DNA of 47,974 nt. Origin: Finegoldia magna. GTDB taxonomy: Bacteria > Bacillota > Clostridia > Tissierellales > Peptoniphilaceae. The DNA lies in NCBI RefSeq assembly GCF_003182075.1, contig NZ_QGTH01000018.1, positions 1 through 47,974 on the forward strand. Reading direction: 5' to 3'. Below the pieces are notes generated by a model, which saw only the letters and a program-made list of their open reading frames with translations, did not search any database and had not been told where the DNA came from. Both the position numbers and the translations under genes were made by a program. Shown here in pieces: positions 8,143 to 16,447 of this stretch; position 1 is the stretch's first letter; each line of letters starts with the position of its first letter.

Positions 8143-8358
8143 CTACTTTTTCTCCAACAGCACGACAGCTTCGCAGTGGCTTGAGTGATTAGTATGGATA
8201 AAAATTATTTTTTTCAAAAGCCTCGTATGTGGGAATATGTCCTCTAATTGATTAATTAAAAATACTCTAGATATCTTTATAGTTTCTATGCATACAAATT
8301 TTATTTCTGTAAGACCTTGACTTAATCGAACTTTATGCCTTAATTTAATTAAGAACAA
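8143..8358 (-). pseudogene. Remnant of an rRNA/tRNA uracil-methyltransferase 3' end
   Basis: The open frame ends in HCEAVVLL plus a short Lys-rich tail, the same ending as rlmD at 10530 (HCEAVVLLSRK). It also contains DIFPHT, the (M/I)FPHT motif that normally comes shortly before this ending in the RlmD/TrmA family. A repeated 65-bp sequence separates the two halves. There is no start codon with a good ribosome binding site, and no catalytic domain. I read it as the tail of a second or displaced methyltransferase copy, probably left by an element integrating at the rlmD 3' end. Nothing else is visible in the rest of the 7973-8532 gap. Confidence 0.5.
8174..8239. repeat. 65-bp direct repeat, copy 1
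   Basis: Runs from CAGTGGCTTGAGTG through CCTCGTATGTGGGAATATG and matches 9315-9379 except for one extra T and one substitution. It lies inside the methyltransferase remnant. Confidence 0.9.
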
Positions 8359-8532
8359 CCTTTACCATACGTGGTGGGACATTTTTATGATATACATATA
8401 TGAGTAAACCATTTAAAACCTATTATAAACAAATTAAAATACTAACATCTATCGGTTTTTATATTATTTCTATACATAAAAGATAGCTTCTATGATGTAG
8501 ACAAAATGTCACAAAATGGATTTGTCTTTTAT

Positions 8533-9189
8533 CTATCCAAAATGAATTGGAATAGCCATTTGTATTAAAAACGCAAGAACGATACTAAGTGTTCCCATTA
8601 GAAGAGAACTCTTAATTGAGTCCCTTTTCAAAAGGATAAACCCGAGAATAAAGACGAGCAATTCTAAAATGGAACGTGCTTCGAAATATCCCCATCCATA
8701 TGCAAAGCACATATTAAATAAGACTGCCAAAATCGTTATCGACAGAATAAATGCCGGCTTACTTTTACCACCTGCATACCAACACACAAAAGCTAATAAT
8801 GGAGAAACAACTGTAAATCCAATCCAAATCATTGCATAGCTTCTTGGAAAAAATCCAGCAATAAATTTTGAATACAAATAGTAGCTTGAAACCATAGCGA
8901 CAAAAAATATAAAAATATTAATACCTGCTCTTAGGGCTGAATTGCTGTAAATAGAAATAAACATCGCAATCAACACCCAAATTGCAAAACGTCCAAGAAA
9001 ATTATGAAGATCTGAAATTTCATCTATTGCCATAAGCACGCTTGGAAGTTCAGATTGATGAAAGTCCAAGTATTTAGAAAAAGTACCCAAAATAATTCCT
9101 AGCAAGAATACGGCAATTGTATTTATAATTTTTCTATTATTGGATATAGGAGTTTCTGCAATCCTTACATCTTTTAAACCCATTATCAT
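8533..9189 (-). CDS. Multi-pass membrane protein (DUF6518-like), 218 aa
   Basis: Integral membrane protein with about six or seven hydrophobic segments after a 22-residue cytoplasmic N-terminus. It resembles small Clostridia membrane proteins placed in DUF6518; the function is unknown. The ATG at 9189 is preferred because AGAGG stands five bases upstream, whereas the in-frame GTG at 9195 overlaps that site. It lies between the two 65-bp direct repeats and within the candidate island, so it is probably cargo rather than core genome. No membrane-enzyme motif is visible. Confidence 0.75.
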   Translation of the reverse strand: MIMGLKDVRIAETPISNNRKIINTIAVFLLGIILGTFSKYLDFHQSELPSVLMAIDEISDLHNFLGRFAIWVLIAMFISIYSNSALRAGINIFIFFVAMVSSYYLYSKFIAGFFPRSYAMIWIGFTVVSPLLAFVCWYAGGKSKPAFILSITILAVLFNMCFAYGWGYFEARSILELLVFILGFILLKRDSIKSSLLMGTLSIVLAFLIQMAIPIHFG

Positions 9190-9314
9190 TAACACCTCTG
9201 AAACTCATAACTTTTAGCACTAAATTTTTTAAAAATGTTTCCCGCCTTAAAAAATCAGTAAATATCATTACTTTTTGCTCATTTTTCTCCATAATCATCA
9301 ATACCACACATTAA

Positions 9315-9379
9315 CAGTGGCTTGAGTGATTAGTATGGATAAAAATTATTTTTTCAAAAGCCTCGTATGTGAGAATATG
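9315..9379. repeat. 65-bp direct repeat, copy 2
   Basis: Second copy of the 8174-8239 sequence, in the same orientation, 1.14 kb away. Its minus-strand reading still contains IFSHTRLL, corresponding to IFPHTRLL of copy 1. It occupies the middle of the 9190-9456 gap, where no gene is visible. Confidence 0.9.
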
Positions 9380-9456
9380 CCGATAAATAAACATCTTATA
9401 ATTTACTAAATCATTCTAAAGTAGAAAAAACAGCTCATGGCTTAGCTTAATTTTAT

Positions 9457-10485
9457 TTAATAATTAAAGGATATAGTTTGTTTACTTACATTTACTTCTG
9501 CTTCTACCCCAAAAGGAATTATACATCTTGGAGTTGAGTGTCCAATATTTATATTATAGACAATAGGTAAATCTTTATTGGTAATTTCGTCTAATAAAAT
9601 AGATTTATACTCCTCATAATAGATTTCATTTTGAGGTTTCCCTACTAGTATTCCTGATAATTTATCAAATATTCCGTAGTCTTTTAGAGCAAGTATCATT
9701 TTCCTATATAAATCTGGTTTTGTTTTTTCTTCACTTGATTCTATAAGTAAAATCTTATTCTCCCATGCCTCAGGGCTTGGAAATAACTCATATTTGCTAC
9801 AAATTTCTACTGTATCTTCAAATCTAGAATTATCGAACATATCATATATTGTTTCTATGCATCCGCCTAAAATTTTTCCGCTAAATATAGGATTTCCTCT
9901 TAAAAGCTCAAAACCGGTATTAGGATGACTTTTCATTTCTATTCCAATAGCTTTCTCGCTAAAATCTTCCCTTGCCTCATACCAAACTTCACTAGGCTGT
10001 ATCTCATTTATTTTTCCTGTTTTTATAAGTTCCAAAAAGTATTTTTCTGTATAAGCTAACATATTAGCAGATAGTTCACATACATCTGGCAAGAAAGCCT
10101 GACCATAAAATGTTTTTATTCCAAGCTTATTTAGCATAAAGTGATTCATTGTTGAGTCAGAAAAGCCTAAAAAAAGTTTTTGTTTAACAATATTTTTTAA
10201 TCTATCTCTTTCAAATAAATAAGGAGCTAATCTATAGGTATCTTCTCCACCAATAGCACATAAAATCATATCAATAGTGTCATCTTCAAAAGCAAGCAGC
10301 AAATCATCTGCCCTAGCTTCCGGATGATTCTTTAAAAAATCAATACCTTTCAAAGAATTAGGTAAAAACTCTATTTCGACTCCTAGCTTATTTAATCTGT
10401 CTATTCCTATTTTTATTTCATGCTCAACGAAACTTTCTCCCAAAACACCACTTGATAAGCTCACAACTCCTATTTTCTTTATCAT
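9457..10485 (-). CDS. LD-carboxypeptidase / MccF-like S66 peptidase
   Basis: 342-aa serine peptidase of family S66, whose members cleave the L,D bond of muropeptides (LdcA) or inactivate microcin C-like toxins (MccF). Family marks are CAIGGEDTYRL (about 80), GFSDSTMNHF (about 130) around the usual Ser nucleophile, ILLIESSEE with the acidic residue (about 250), and NIGHSTPRCIIPFG near the C-terminus with the catalytic His. The start is the ATG at 10485, behind GGAGG; a TTG four codons upstream lies within the binding site. It follows rlmD in the candidate island. The MccF-like immunity role is possible but cannot be separated from LdcA by eye. Confidence 0.88.
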   Translation of the reverse strand: MIKKIGVVSLSSGVLGESFVEHEIKIGIDRLNKLGVEIEFLPNSLKGIDFLKNHPEARADDLLLAFEDDTIDMILCAIGGEDTYRLAPYLFERDRLKNIVKQKLFLGFSDSTMNHFMLNKLGIKTFYGQAFLPDVCELSANMLAYTEKYFLELIKTGKINEIQPSEVWYEAREDFSEKAIGIEMKSHPNTGFELLRGNPIFSGKILGGCIETIYDMFDNSRFEDTVEICSKYELFPSPEAWENKILLIESSEEKTKPDLYRKMILALKDYGIFDKLSGILVGKPQNEIYYEEYKSILLDEITNKDLPIVYNINIGHSTPRCIIPFGVEAEVNVSKQTISFNY

Positions 10486-10529
10486 TATTTCCTCCAAATT
10501 TCTAAATGAAGTAGAAATATCCTATATTC

Positions 10530-11858
10530 TTATTTTCTTGATAGAAGCACAACAGCTTCGCAGTGGTAAGTTCTTGGGAACTGGTCGAAAAATTCCAATG
10601 ACTGAATTTTATATCCTTTTTCGATAAATTTGTCCAAATCCATTCTCTGTGTTATTGGATTACATGAGATGTAGATGAATTTATCGGGATTTATGTCGAT
10701 TAATCTGTCGATTGCTTTTGGATGAATTCCATCTCTTGGTGGGTCGAGGACTACTACGTCTTTTTTCTCTACTTTTTCCATGAAATTTAAGCAATCATCG
10801 CAGATGAACTCTGTGTTAGTCAATCCGTTTAGTTCTGCGTTTTCTTTTGCTTTTTCGACAGCTTCAGCAACTATTTCGACTCCGATTACGCTTTCAGCTT
10901 TTTTTGCAAAAATTTGTGCGATGGTTCCAGTTCCACAGTACAAATCGTAGACGTTTTTTCCTGACAAATCTCCAGCTAATTCCAAGGCTCTGTTATAAAT
11001 TTGTTCTGCTTGTGCTGGATTTGGCTGAAAGAATGAAAATGGAGATATTCTAAATTCCAATCCGTTTATTTTTTCTGTCAAATATTCTTTGCCGTACAAC
11101 AATTCTAATTTGTCGACAATTACCGCATCAGAAATATTATCGTTAATTGTGTGATAAATAGACACGATTCTGTTGTCGATTTGCTTTGCAAATTCAACGA
11201 AATCATTCACATCAAACTCATCACTTGTGGTTACCAAATTAATCATGTACTCATCTTCACTGAAACTTTTTCTGATTATGAAGTGTCTCAAAAGTCCAGT
11301 ATGTTTTATTTTTTTGAAAAATTCGTAATTTTTGTCTCTGAAATATTCTTGAACAGCTTGTCTGATTTTGTTGAAGCCTTCATCAATTATATTGCAATCT
11401 ACGGTGTCTGTTATTTCGTAGAATTTGTTTTTAGTGTGAAGTCCCAAAACAAGTGGACCACCTTTGACACTATCTCCAAAAGTGTATTCCATTTTGTTTC
11501 TGTAGCCTTGTAAAATAGGCGATGGATGAAAAGTAATATCCTCATCGTAAATATCTTTGTATAATTCTGTGAGTGTTTTTTTCTTCAAATCGCACTCCAC
11601 ATCATACTCTAATTTTTGATAAATACAACCGCCGCATCTTTCATTTACAGGACAACCTTCAATAGTTTCAAGAGGGGAGATTTCTAGTTTTTCAACTAGT
11701 TTTCCTTCAATAAATCCCTTTTTCTTTCTTTTTCGTTGAAAAGAGATTGTTTGTCCTTGAATTGTGTTTTTTATAGAATACAAATTATCGTCTATTTTGC
11801 AAATTCCCTTGTTGGGAAATACATTGTATTCTACTTTTGCCTCTAAAATTTTTTTCAT
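10530..11858 (-). CDS. rlmD: 23S rRNA (uracil-5-)-methyltransferase RlmD family
   Basis: 442-aa SAM-dependent RNA m5U methyltransferase. A TRAM-like N-terminal segment is followed by an iron-sulfur cluster motif, Cys69, Cys75 and Cys78 (CPVNERCGGC), with the fourth Cys in DTVDCNI. The SAM site is YDLYCGTGTIAQ (about 305), the acidic motif VLDPPRDGI (about 370), the catalytic Cys lies in YISCNP, and HCEAVVL is the family ending. The ATG at 11858 overlaps the stop of the upstream DAK-domain gene (TAATG), with AAGGA in front. Whether it acts on 23S rRNA or tRNA cannot be fixed by eye. Its 3' end appears duplicated at 8159-8179. Confidence 0.9.
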   Translation of the reverse strand: MKKILEAKVEYNVFPNKGICKIDDNLYSIKNTIQGQTISFQRKRKKKGFIEGKLVEKLEISPLETIEGCPVNERCGGCIYQKLEYDVECDLKKKTLTELYKDIYDEDITFHPSPILQGYRNKMEYTFGDSVKGGPLVLGLHTKNKFYEITDTVDCNIIDEGFNKIRQAVQEYFRDKNYEFFKKIKHTGLLRHFIIRKSFSEDEYMINLVTTSDEFDVNDFVEFAKQIDNRIVSIYHTINDNISDAVIVDKLELLYGKEYLTEKINGLEFRISPFSFFQPNPAQAEQIYNRALELAGDLSGKNVYDLYCGTGTIAQIFAKKAESVIGVEIVAEAVEKAKENAELNGLTNTEFICDDCLNFMEKVEKKDVVVLDPPRDGIHPKAIDRLIDINPDKFIYISCNPITQRMDLDKFIEKGYKIQSLEFFDQFPRTYHCEAVVLLSRK

Positions 11859-12118
11859 TATCCTTGTAGACCGTCTGCTTGTCTTTGCATATTTTCTACG
11901 ACGATATCGTGAATATCTCCGATTGATTGTCCGTATTCCAATACTTGCCAAGGTTCATTAGTATGGAAATGAATTTTAATCAAATCATCGCCACCTACAA
12001 CCAAAAGGCAATCGCCTTTAAAATGTTCTGTGATATATTCACTAATTGTATCGCTTGATAAGTTTTCTCCTGCTATTAATAATTGTGTATCAAATCTAAA
12101 TTCTATTTGTTCTGACAT
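11858..12118 (-). CDS. Stand-alone DAK/FakA middle-domain-like protein
   Basis: 86-aa protein resembling the segment of DAK2/FakA (YloV) proteins that follows the kinase domain: GDCLLVVGGDDLIKIHFHTNEP in outline, with the HxHTN motif at about 51-54 and the closing IVVENMQRQ. In FakA this region helps phosphorylate fatty acids held by FakB; as a separate small protein it lacks the ATP-binding DAK2 domain and its role is unknown. AAGGTGA precedes the ATG. It is translationally coupled to rlmD by a one-base overlap. Confidence 0.75.
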   Translation of the reverse strand: MSEQIEFRFDTQLLIAGENLSSDTISEYITEHFKGDCLLVVGGDDLIKIHFHTNEPWQVLEYGQSIGDIHDIVVENMQRQADGLQG

Positions 12119-12196
12119 AATTTCACCTTCATTTTTAAATTTCCCATTGGGATTAAATTAATTTTACCATATTGTGTTGTACTTTTCTCAGAAAAA

Positions 12197-14443
12197 TTAT
12201 TTCCAGCTATTCGGAAGAAGTGATTTGTAAGGATATGAATCAAACCTATCGTCAATCAAAAATAATTCTCCAGTATCGGTGTCAGTTCTAATAAGTCTTC
12301 CACCAGCTTGGTGTACCTTGTTCATTCCTGGATACACATAAGCGTAATCGAATCCGTTTTTTCCATTTTCGTCAAAATATTTTTTAATCAAATCATTTTC
12401 TACGCTAATTCCGGGAAGTCCGACGGAAATTATCCCTACAGTATTCAATCTGTCGCCGCTCAAATCAACGCCTTCGCTGAACACTCCACCTAAAACACAA
12501 AACGCCATTATGTTTGAACTTGTTGTAAATTGGGACAAGAATTCCAATCTTTCCATATCAGTTAGCGTTCTTTCTTGCGTTAAAATATCGAAGCTACAAA
12601 TCTCATACACTGATTCCAAATACGAATAAGAAGGGAAGAATATGAGTTTGTTTCCAGGCTTTTCGTTGATTTTTCGAAGAATTTCTGCGATTTTATATTT
12701 CGTATCTTCGCGGTCTTTGAATCTAGTTGAAATGTTGATGTGATTTACTTTCAAATTCTCTTTTGGGAATGGGGATTCCAATCTTATGTTGTAGAATTTT
12801 TCCAAGCCCAATACATCTGCAAAGTAGGTCATAGGAGACAGTGTCGCTGAGAAAAATACGTTGGATTTACATTTTTTTAAAAGATTTTTAAAAATATTGT
12901 GAGTGTTCAAGCACATAATGTTATAAATAACATCATCGTTTTCTGATTTTATCAAAGTGACGAAAGAATCATCGTAAAAATCAGAAATTTTCAAAAATTT
13001 ATTGATTTCAAAATACACATCCAATACTTTGTCGTAGTATGGTTTGTCCTTTTCTTCGATCAAGAATTTCGTCATGGATTCTTTGCAACGTACACAATAA
13101 TCAATCAAATCTACTGACAAATCCTGGTAAGTGTTGACTGGCTTTGCGAATGCTTCATCTTTGATTTGTTTCGCGAGTTTCTTCAAGTTGCGTTTGATTT
13201 TGAGTTCTTTTTTATCATCTAAAAGCTCATCACAACAGTCCATAAGTTGGTTGAAACTCAAAGAATACGAATACATATCACGTCCTCGACTCACCAAGTT
13301 ATGAGCTTCGTCAACCAATAACGACATTCTCAAATATGGAACTTCGAAAAATCTTTTCAGATATACTACCGGATCAAAAACGTAATTGTAATCACAAATC
13401 ACAATGTCACAGAAATTGGACAAATCCAGCTCCAATTCCAACGGACAAACTCTGTATTTGAATGCATATTTTTTGATGATTTCTTCCACTATAATATCTT
13501 CGTTTTCAAGCATATCGAGAATGCATTTGTTCACCCTGTCGTAGTGACCTTTTGCAAATTCACAATCATTTGGATTGCATTTGACTTCATTATTGATGCA
13601 GACTTTGTTCTTTGCGATTATCTCGACTGATTTTATTATCAAACCTTTTTGCTTCATTAAATACAACTGGTCGTTACAAGCTTTTTTTAGCGTAGACTTA
13701 GCAGTCAAATAAAAAATCTTGTCCGTCAAATCTTCTCCCATAGCTTTAATTGAAGGAAAAAGCGTGGAGATAGTCTTGCCAATTCCTGTTGCAGCTTCCA
13801 CCATCAAATCTACACCTTGTTTTGTTGCAGAGTACACGTTTTGGCTCAAATACTTCTGACCAGCTCTAAATGCAGGATAGGGAAATGACAAGTTCTGAAT
13901 GGATTCGTCACGCTTCTTTATGTGCTGTGTGATTAATTCTGTGAACACGGAATATTTTTCTAATAATGAAAAATAAAATTCTTTTAATTCTTCAAAAGTA
14001 AAATTTTGCCTGATAAATTTTATTTTCTTGGTATCAGTTTGATAATAAGTAAGTTGCAAATCAATGTCTTCCAAGCCATTGTCCAAAGAATAAAAATACC
14101 CGTAGCATTTTACTTGTGCCCAGTGATATTTGTTGGAATTGTATTCCAATTCTTCCAAATCACGCGTAGTCGATTTTATTTCATCTATTAAAGTTTTGCC
14201 ATTTTTAATTCCTATTCCGTCAGCTCTTCCTTCTACGATGTAATTTACCGATTTATAGAGGGTAGTGTTTTTGAGAGTAACTTCTGGCAGAAATCCAATA
14301 TCGTATTCTTTTTGAATCATTTTGTGGATTTTCTGTCCTTCTTTTGCCCTGTCGAACACATTTCTGAATCTATCGTCAATGTCGCCACTTCGTTCAGTGT
14401 ATTCAACCAAATCTCTGACAGAAAGTTTGATTTCTTTTTTCAT
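12197..14443 (-). CDS. DinG/Rad3-type iron-sulfur helicase with N-terminal nuclease domain
   Basis: 748-aa fusion. Residues 1-180 form a PD-(D/E)XK nuclease-like domain: GRADG (72-76, Asp75), DEIKST (87-92, Glu88 and Lys90) and QVKCY (110-114), the QxxxY motif of Cas4/AddB/RecB-type nucleases. From 185 it is an SF2 helicase: Walker A ATGIGKT (218-224), several Cys in the region between Walker A and DEAH (KVCIN, VKCNPNDC, RVNKC, RVCPL) for a 4Fe-4S cluster, the box LLVDEAHNL (about 385), and the C-terminal GGRLIRT motif VI. It probably unwinds and cuts branched or damaged DNA. ATGA overlap couples it to the thioesterase upstream. Confidence 0.9.
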   Translation of the reverse strand: MKKEIKLSVRDLVEYTERSGDIDDRFRNVFDRAKEGQKIHKMIQKEYDIGFLPEVTLKNTTLYKSVNYIVEGRADGIGIKNGKTLIDEIKSTTRDLEELEYNSNKYHWAQVKCYGYFYSLDNGLEDIDLQLTYYQTDTKKIKFIRQNFTFEELKEFYFSLLEKYSVFTELITQHIKKRDESIQNLSFPYPAFRAGQKYLSQNVYSATKQGVDLMVEAATGIGKTISTLFPSIKAMGEDLTDKIFYLTAKSTLKKACNDQLYLMKQKGLIIKSVEIIAKNKVCINNEVKCNPNDCEFAKGHYDRVNKCILDMLENEDIIVEEIIKKYAFKYRVCPLELELDLSNFCDIVICDYNYVFDPVVYLKRFFEVPYLRMSLLVDEAHNLVSRGRDMYSYSLSFNQLMDCCDELLDDKKELKIKRNLKKLAKQIKDEAFAKPVNTYQDLSVDLIDYCVRCKESMTKFLIEEKDKPYYDKVLDVYFEINKFLKISDFYDDSFVTLIKSENDDVIYNIMCLNTHNIFKNLLKKCKSNVFFSATLSPMTYFADVLGLEKFYNIRLESPFPKENLKVNHINISTRFKDREDTKYKIAEILRKINEKPGNKLIFFPSYSYLESVYEICSFDILTQERTLTDMERLEFLSQFTTSSNIMAFCVLGGVFSEGVDLSGDRLNTVGIISVGLPGISVENDLIKKYFDENGKNGFDYAYVYPGMNKVHQAGGRLIRTDTDTGELFLIDDRFDSYPYKSLLPNSWK

Positions 14444-14910
14444 AGCTTATAATTTTGTTGAAGCAAATTTACTTCCTTGTAAATTTTCCTTCTTTCAATC
14501 GCCAAATCGCGATACATTTTATCCTCATCTGTTACATATTCTATTGTTTCATTTACAATATCCGATTCTCCGTCTTCATTCACACTTACCATTGTGAAAT
14601 ATCCCGAAGCTTTTATGATATCTGTTCCCTCGACTTTTGCACGAACGAAACATTCCATGCTTGTTTTGCCAACGTAATCTATGATTGCTGTGATTTTTAT
14701 GATTTCACCTAATTTTGTTGGAGCATTAAATGTCAAATTATTTACAGCTTTTGTCAATGTTTTATTGGAACAAAATCTTCTCGTGCACACACCTGCGATT
14801 GTGTCCATCATTTTGAACAATTCTCCTCCGTGGAGAAGTCCGTAAAAATTTCCCATATCTCCATTTGCTCTGAATTTTACAATTGTTTTTGTATCTTGTT
14901 TTGTTTTCAT
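14440..14910 (-). CDS. Acyl-CoA thioesterase, hotdog fold (YciA/BACH type)
   Basis: 156-aa hotdog-fold thioesterase that would hydrolyse acyl-CoA to free acid and CoA. The family pattern is GNFYGLLHGGELFKMMD (about 19-36), where the HGG turn and following acidic residue form the active site, and then NLTFNAPTKLGEIIKITA and the SMECFVRAKVE strands. The ATG at 14910 is preferred, with AAGGTGG six bases ahead; a GTG three codons upstream lies inside that site. The C-terminal 35 residues are charged and helical, longer than the minimal fold. Confidence 0.88.
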   Translation of the reverse strand: MKTKQDTKTIVKFRANGDMGNFYGLLHGGELFKMMDTIAGVCTRRFCSNKTLTKAVNNLTFNAPTKLGEIIKITAIIDYVGKTSMECFVRAKVEGTDIIKASGYFTMVSVNEDGESDIVNETIEYVTDEDKMYRDLAIERRKIYKEVNLLQQNYKL

Positions 14911-14993
14911 ATTTTCCACCTTTTAATTCTTACTTCTATTATAGTATAAAATTTTATTTTCGGAAAAATGAAATCAATCGCAAGTTTTTAAAA

Positions 14994-15022
14994 TTGAAAC
15001 AAAAAGAAATTAAATGTATAAT
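14994..15022 (+). promoter_or_regulatory. Sigma-A promoter of PPC-lplA-lipA operon
   Basis: TTGAAA (14994-14999) and TATAAT (15017-15022) are separated by 17 bases, 34 bases before the first start codon. Confidence 0.75.
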
Positions 15023-15055
15023 TAGATTGTATGAACTTTACAGGAGGTTAATGAT

Positions 15056-15475
15056 TTGAAATATAGAGAATATTATGATAATGTTTTAGTCCGAATTGAA
15101 AAGGGCGAAGACGTTGTAGAAAAATTATTCGAATTAGTTGAAAAACTTCAACTAAAAAATGGTTCTATTTCAGGAATTGGCGCCAGCGATAATATAACTG
15201 TGGGATTATATAGTGTCGAAAAACAAGAATACACTAAGAAAAATTTCACAGGAGAGATGGAAATCACGAGCATCCTTGGAAATATATCTACTATGAATGA
15301 CAAACCTTATTTGCACATGCATATTACATTTGCAGATGAGAATTTGAATGTTCACGGCGGACATTTGAACGAGGCTATCATATCGGCAACTTGTGAAATC
15401 ATAATTAATAAAATAGACGAAAAAGTTGATAGATTCAAAGATTCTGAAACAGGTTTAAATTTATACGATATTTAA
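15056..15475 (+). CDS. PPC/DUF296 domain DNA-binding-like protein
   Basis: 139-aa single-domain PPC (DUF296) protein. It shows GSISGIGASDNITVGLY (about 37-53), LHMHITFAD with the metal-binding-type His pair (about 90-98), and HGGHLNEA (about 103-110). Homologues form trimers and are linked to AT-rich DNA binding in plants, but bacterial roles are unclear. It starts at TTG: AGGAGG (15042-15047) is eight bases upstream, and the nearer ATG (15051) runs straight into a stop. It lies nine bases ahead of lplA in one operon. Confidence 0.85.
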   Translation: MKYREYYDNVLVRIEKGEDVVEKLFELVEKLQLKNGSISGIGASDNITVGLYSVEKQEYTKKNFTGEMEITSILGNISTMNDKPYLHMHITFADENLNVHGGHLNEAIISATCEIIINKIDEKVDRFKDSETGLNLYDI

Positions 15476-15484
15476 AGGAGATAA

Positions 15485-16447
15485 ATGAAATATTATTTTA
15501 ATAATGACAGCGTAGATCCATATTATAATTTTGCAGTGGAATATTTTTTCGCAAAGCATAACATTCCAGTGTTTATTTTGTGGAGAAATAAGGATTCAAT
15601 CTTACTAGGCAAGAATCAAAACATTTACAGAGAAGTTAACTTGAGATACACTGAAGAAAATGGAATTAATCTAGTTCGTAGGTTATCTGGCGGTGGCTGC
15701 ATATATACTGATGAAAAAAATATGCAATACACTTTTATTGAAAGTCAAAACTACGCAAATGACTTCAAACATTTCGCTAATATGATAATCAATCAAATGA
15801 AAAAAATGGGACTTAATCCAGAATTCAGCGGTAGAAATGATATTTTGATTGACGGTAAGAAAATAAGTGGCAATGCACAATATATGAAAAACAGCATGGT
15901 TGTTCATCATGGTACAATTCTTTTCGATATCGGAGTTGAAAAAATGATGCATTCACTTACTCCGCAAAAAATAAAATTCGAAGGAAAAGCCATCAAATCT
16001 GTAGAATCCAGAATTACAACTATTAATGATATGATTGATATGGAATACGATGAGTTTTTCAATAAAATTAAAAACGGAATCATTGAAGATAATAACTTAG
16101 AAGAATACGTGCTTAACGATTCTGAAAAAGAAGAAGTGAATAAATACATCGATTTATTTAAAAATGAAGAATTTATTTATTCAAAAGGAGAAACTACCGC
16201 AAATTATCAAAGAAAACACAAGTTTGGAGTTGTGGAGTATAGCTACAACATCAAGGATAATTTGATTGATAGTTTCAAAATAGAAGGGGATTTCTTTTCG
16301 AACAAAGATATTTCAGAATTTTGCGATATGTTTGTTGGAAAGACTATGACAATAGATGGTTTCCACAATGTTTTGAACGATGTAAATATCGGTGAATACA
16401 TTGTTGGAATGGATGAGAAAGTGTTTTTAGGTGATATATTTGATTAG
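15485..16447 (+). CDS. lplA: Lipoate-protein ligase A
   Basis: 320-aa ligase that activates free lipoate (or octanoate) with ATP and attaches it to lipoyl-domain lysines. Motifs: RRLSGGGCIYTD (about 65-76), GRNDILIDGKKISGNAQ (about 117-133) with the lipoate/AMP-binding Lys, and the MVVHHGTILFD segment; a C-terminal accessory domain of about 75 residues is present, as in full-length LplA. AAAGGAG precedes the ATG. It overlaps the lipA start region, so scavenging and synthesis are coexpressed. Confidence 0.93.
   Translation: MKYYFNNDSVDPYYNFAVEYFFAKHNIPVFILWRNKDSILLGKNQNIYREVNLRYTEENGINLVRRLSGGGCIYTDEKNMQYTFIESQNYANDFKHFANMIINQMKKMGLNPEFSGRNDILIDGKKISGNAQYMKNSMVVHHGTILFDIGVEKMMHSLTPQKIKFEGKAIKSVESRITTINDMIDMEYDEFFNKIKNGIIEDNNLEEYVLNDSEKEEVNKYIDLFKNEEFIYSKGETTANYQRKHKFGVVEYSYNIKDNLIDSFKIEGDFFSNKDISEFCDMFVGKTMTIDGFHNVLNDVNIGEYIVGMDEKVFLGDIFD

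Larger units (their letters stand above)
8159..10566. mobile_element. Candidate decayed island bounded by rlmD 3'-end duplications
   Basis: A 21-bp direct repeat occurs at 8159-8179 and 10546-10566 with one mismatch; in both places it encodes the HCEAVVLL ending of rlmD in the same frame. Between the copies are a membrane protein gene, an LD-carboxypeptidase gene and a second (65-bp) direct repeat. Duplicated 3' ends of rumA/rlmD-type genes are a recognised result of integration at that site. No recombinase gene remains, so the element would be a remnant. Confidence 0.45.

Noticed and set aside
10485-10497. Upstream TTG start for the LD-carboxypeptidase
   Set aside because: The TTG overlaps the GGAGG binding site; the ATG at 10485 is correctly spaced.
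11151-11513. Plus-strand open frame inside rlmD
   Set aside because: Antisense to a gene with clear catalytic motifs, Phe-rich and without ribosome binding site.
11859-11951. N-terminal extension of rlmD
   Set aside because: The 31 extra residues are Arg-rich, lie within the upstream gene in another frame and precede the family's normal beginning; the TAATG junction with AAGGA supports the internal ATG.
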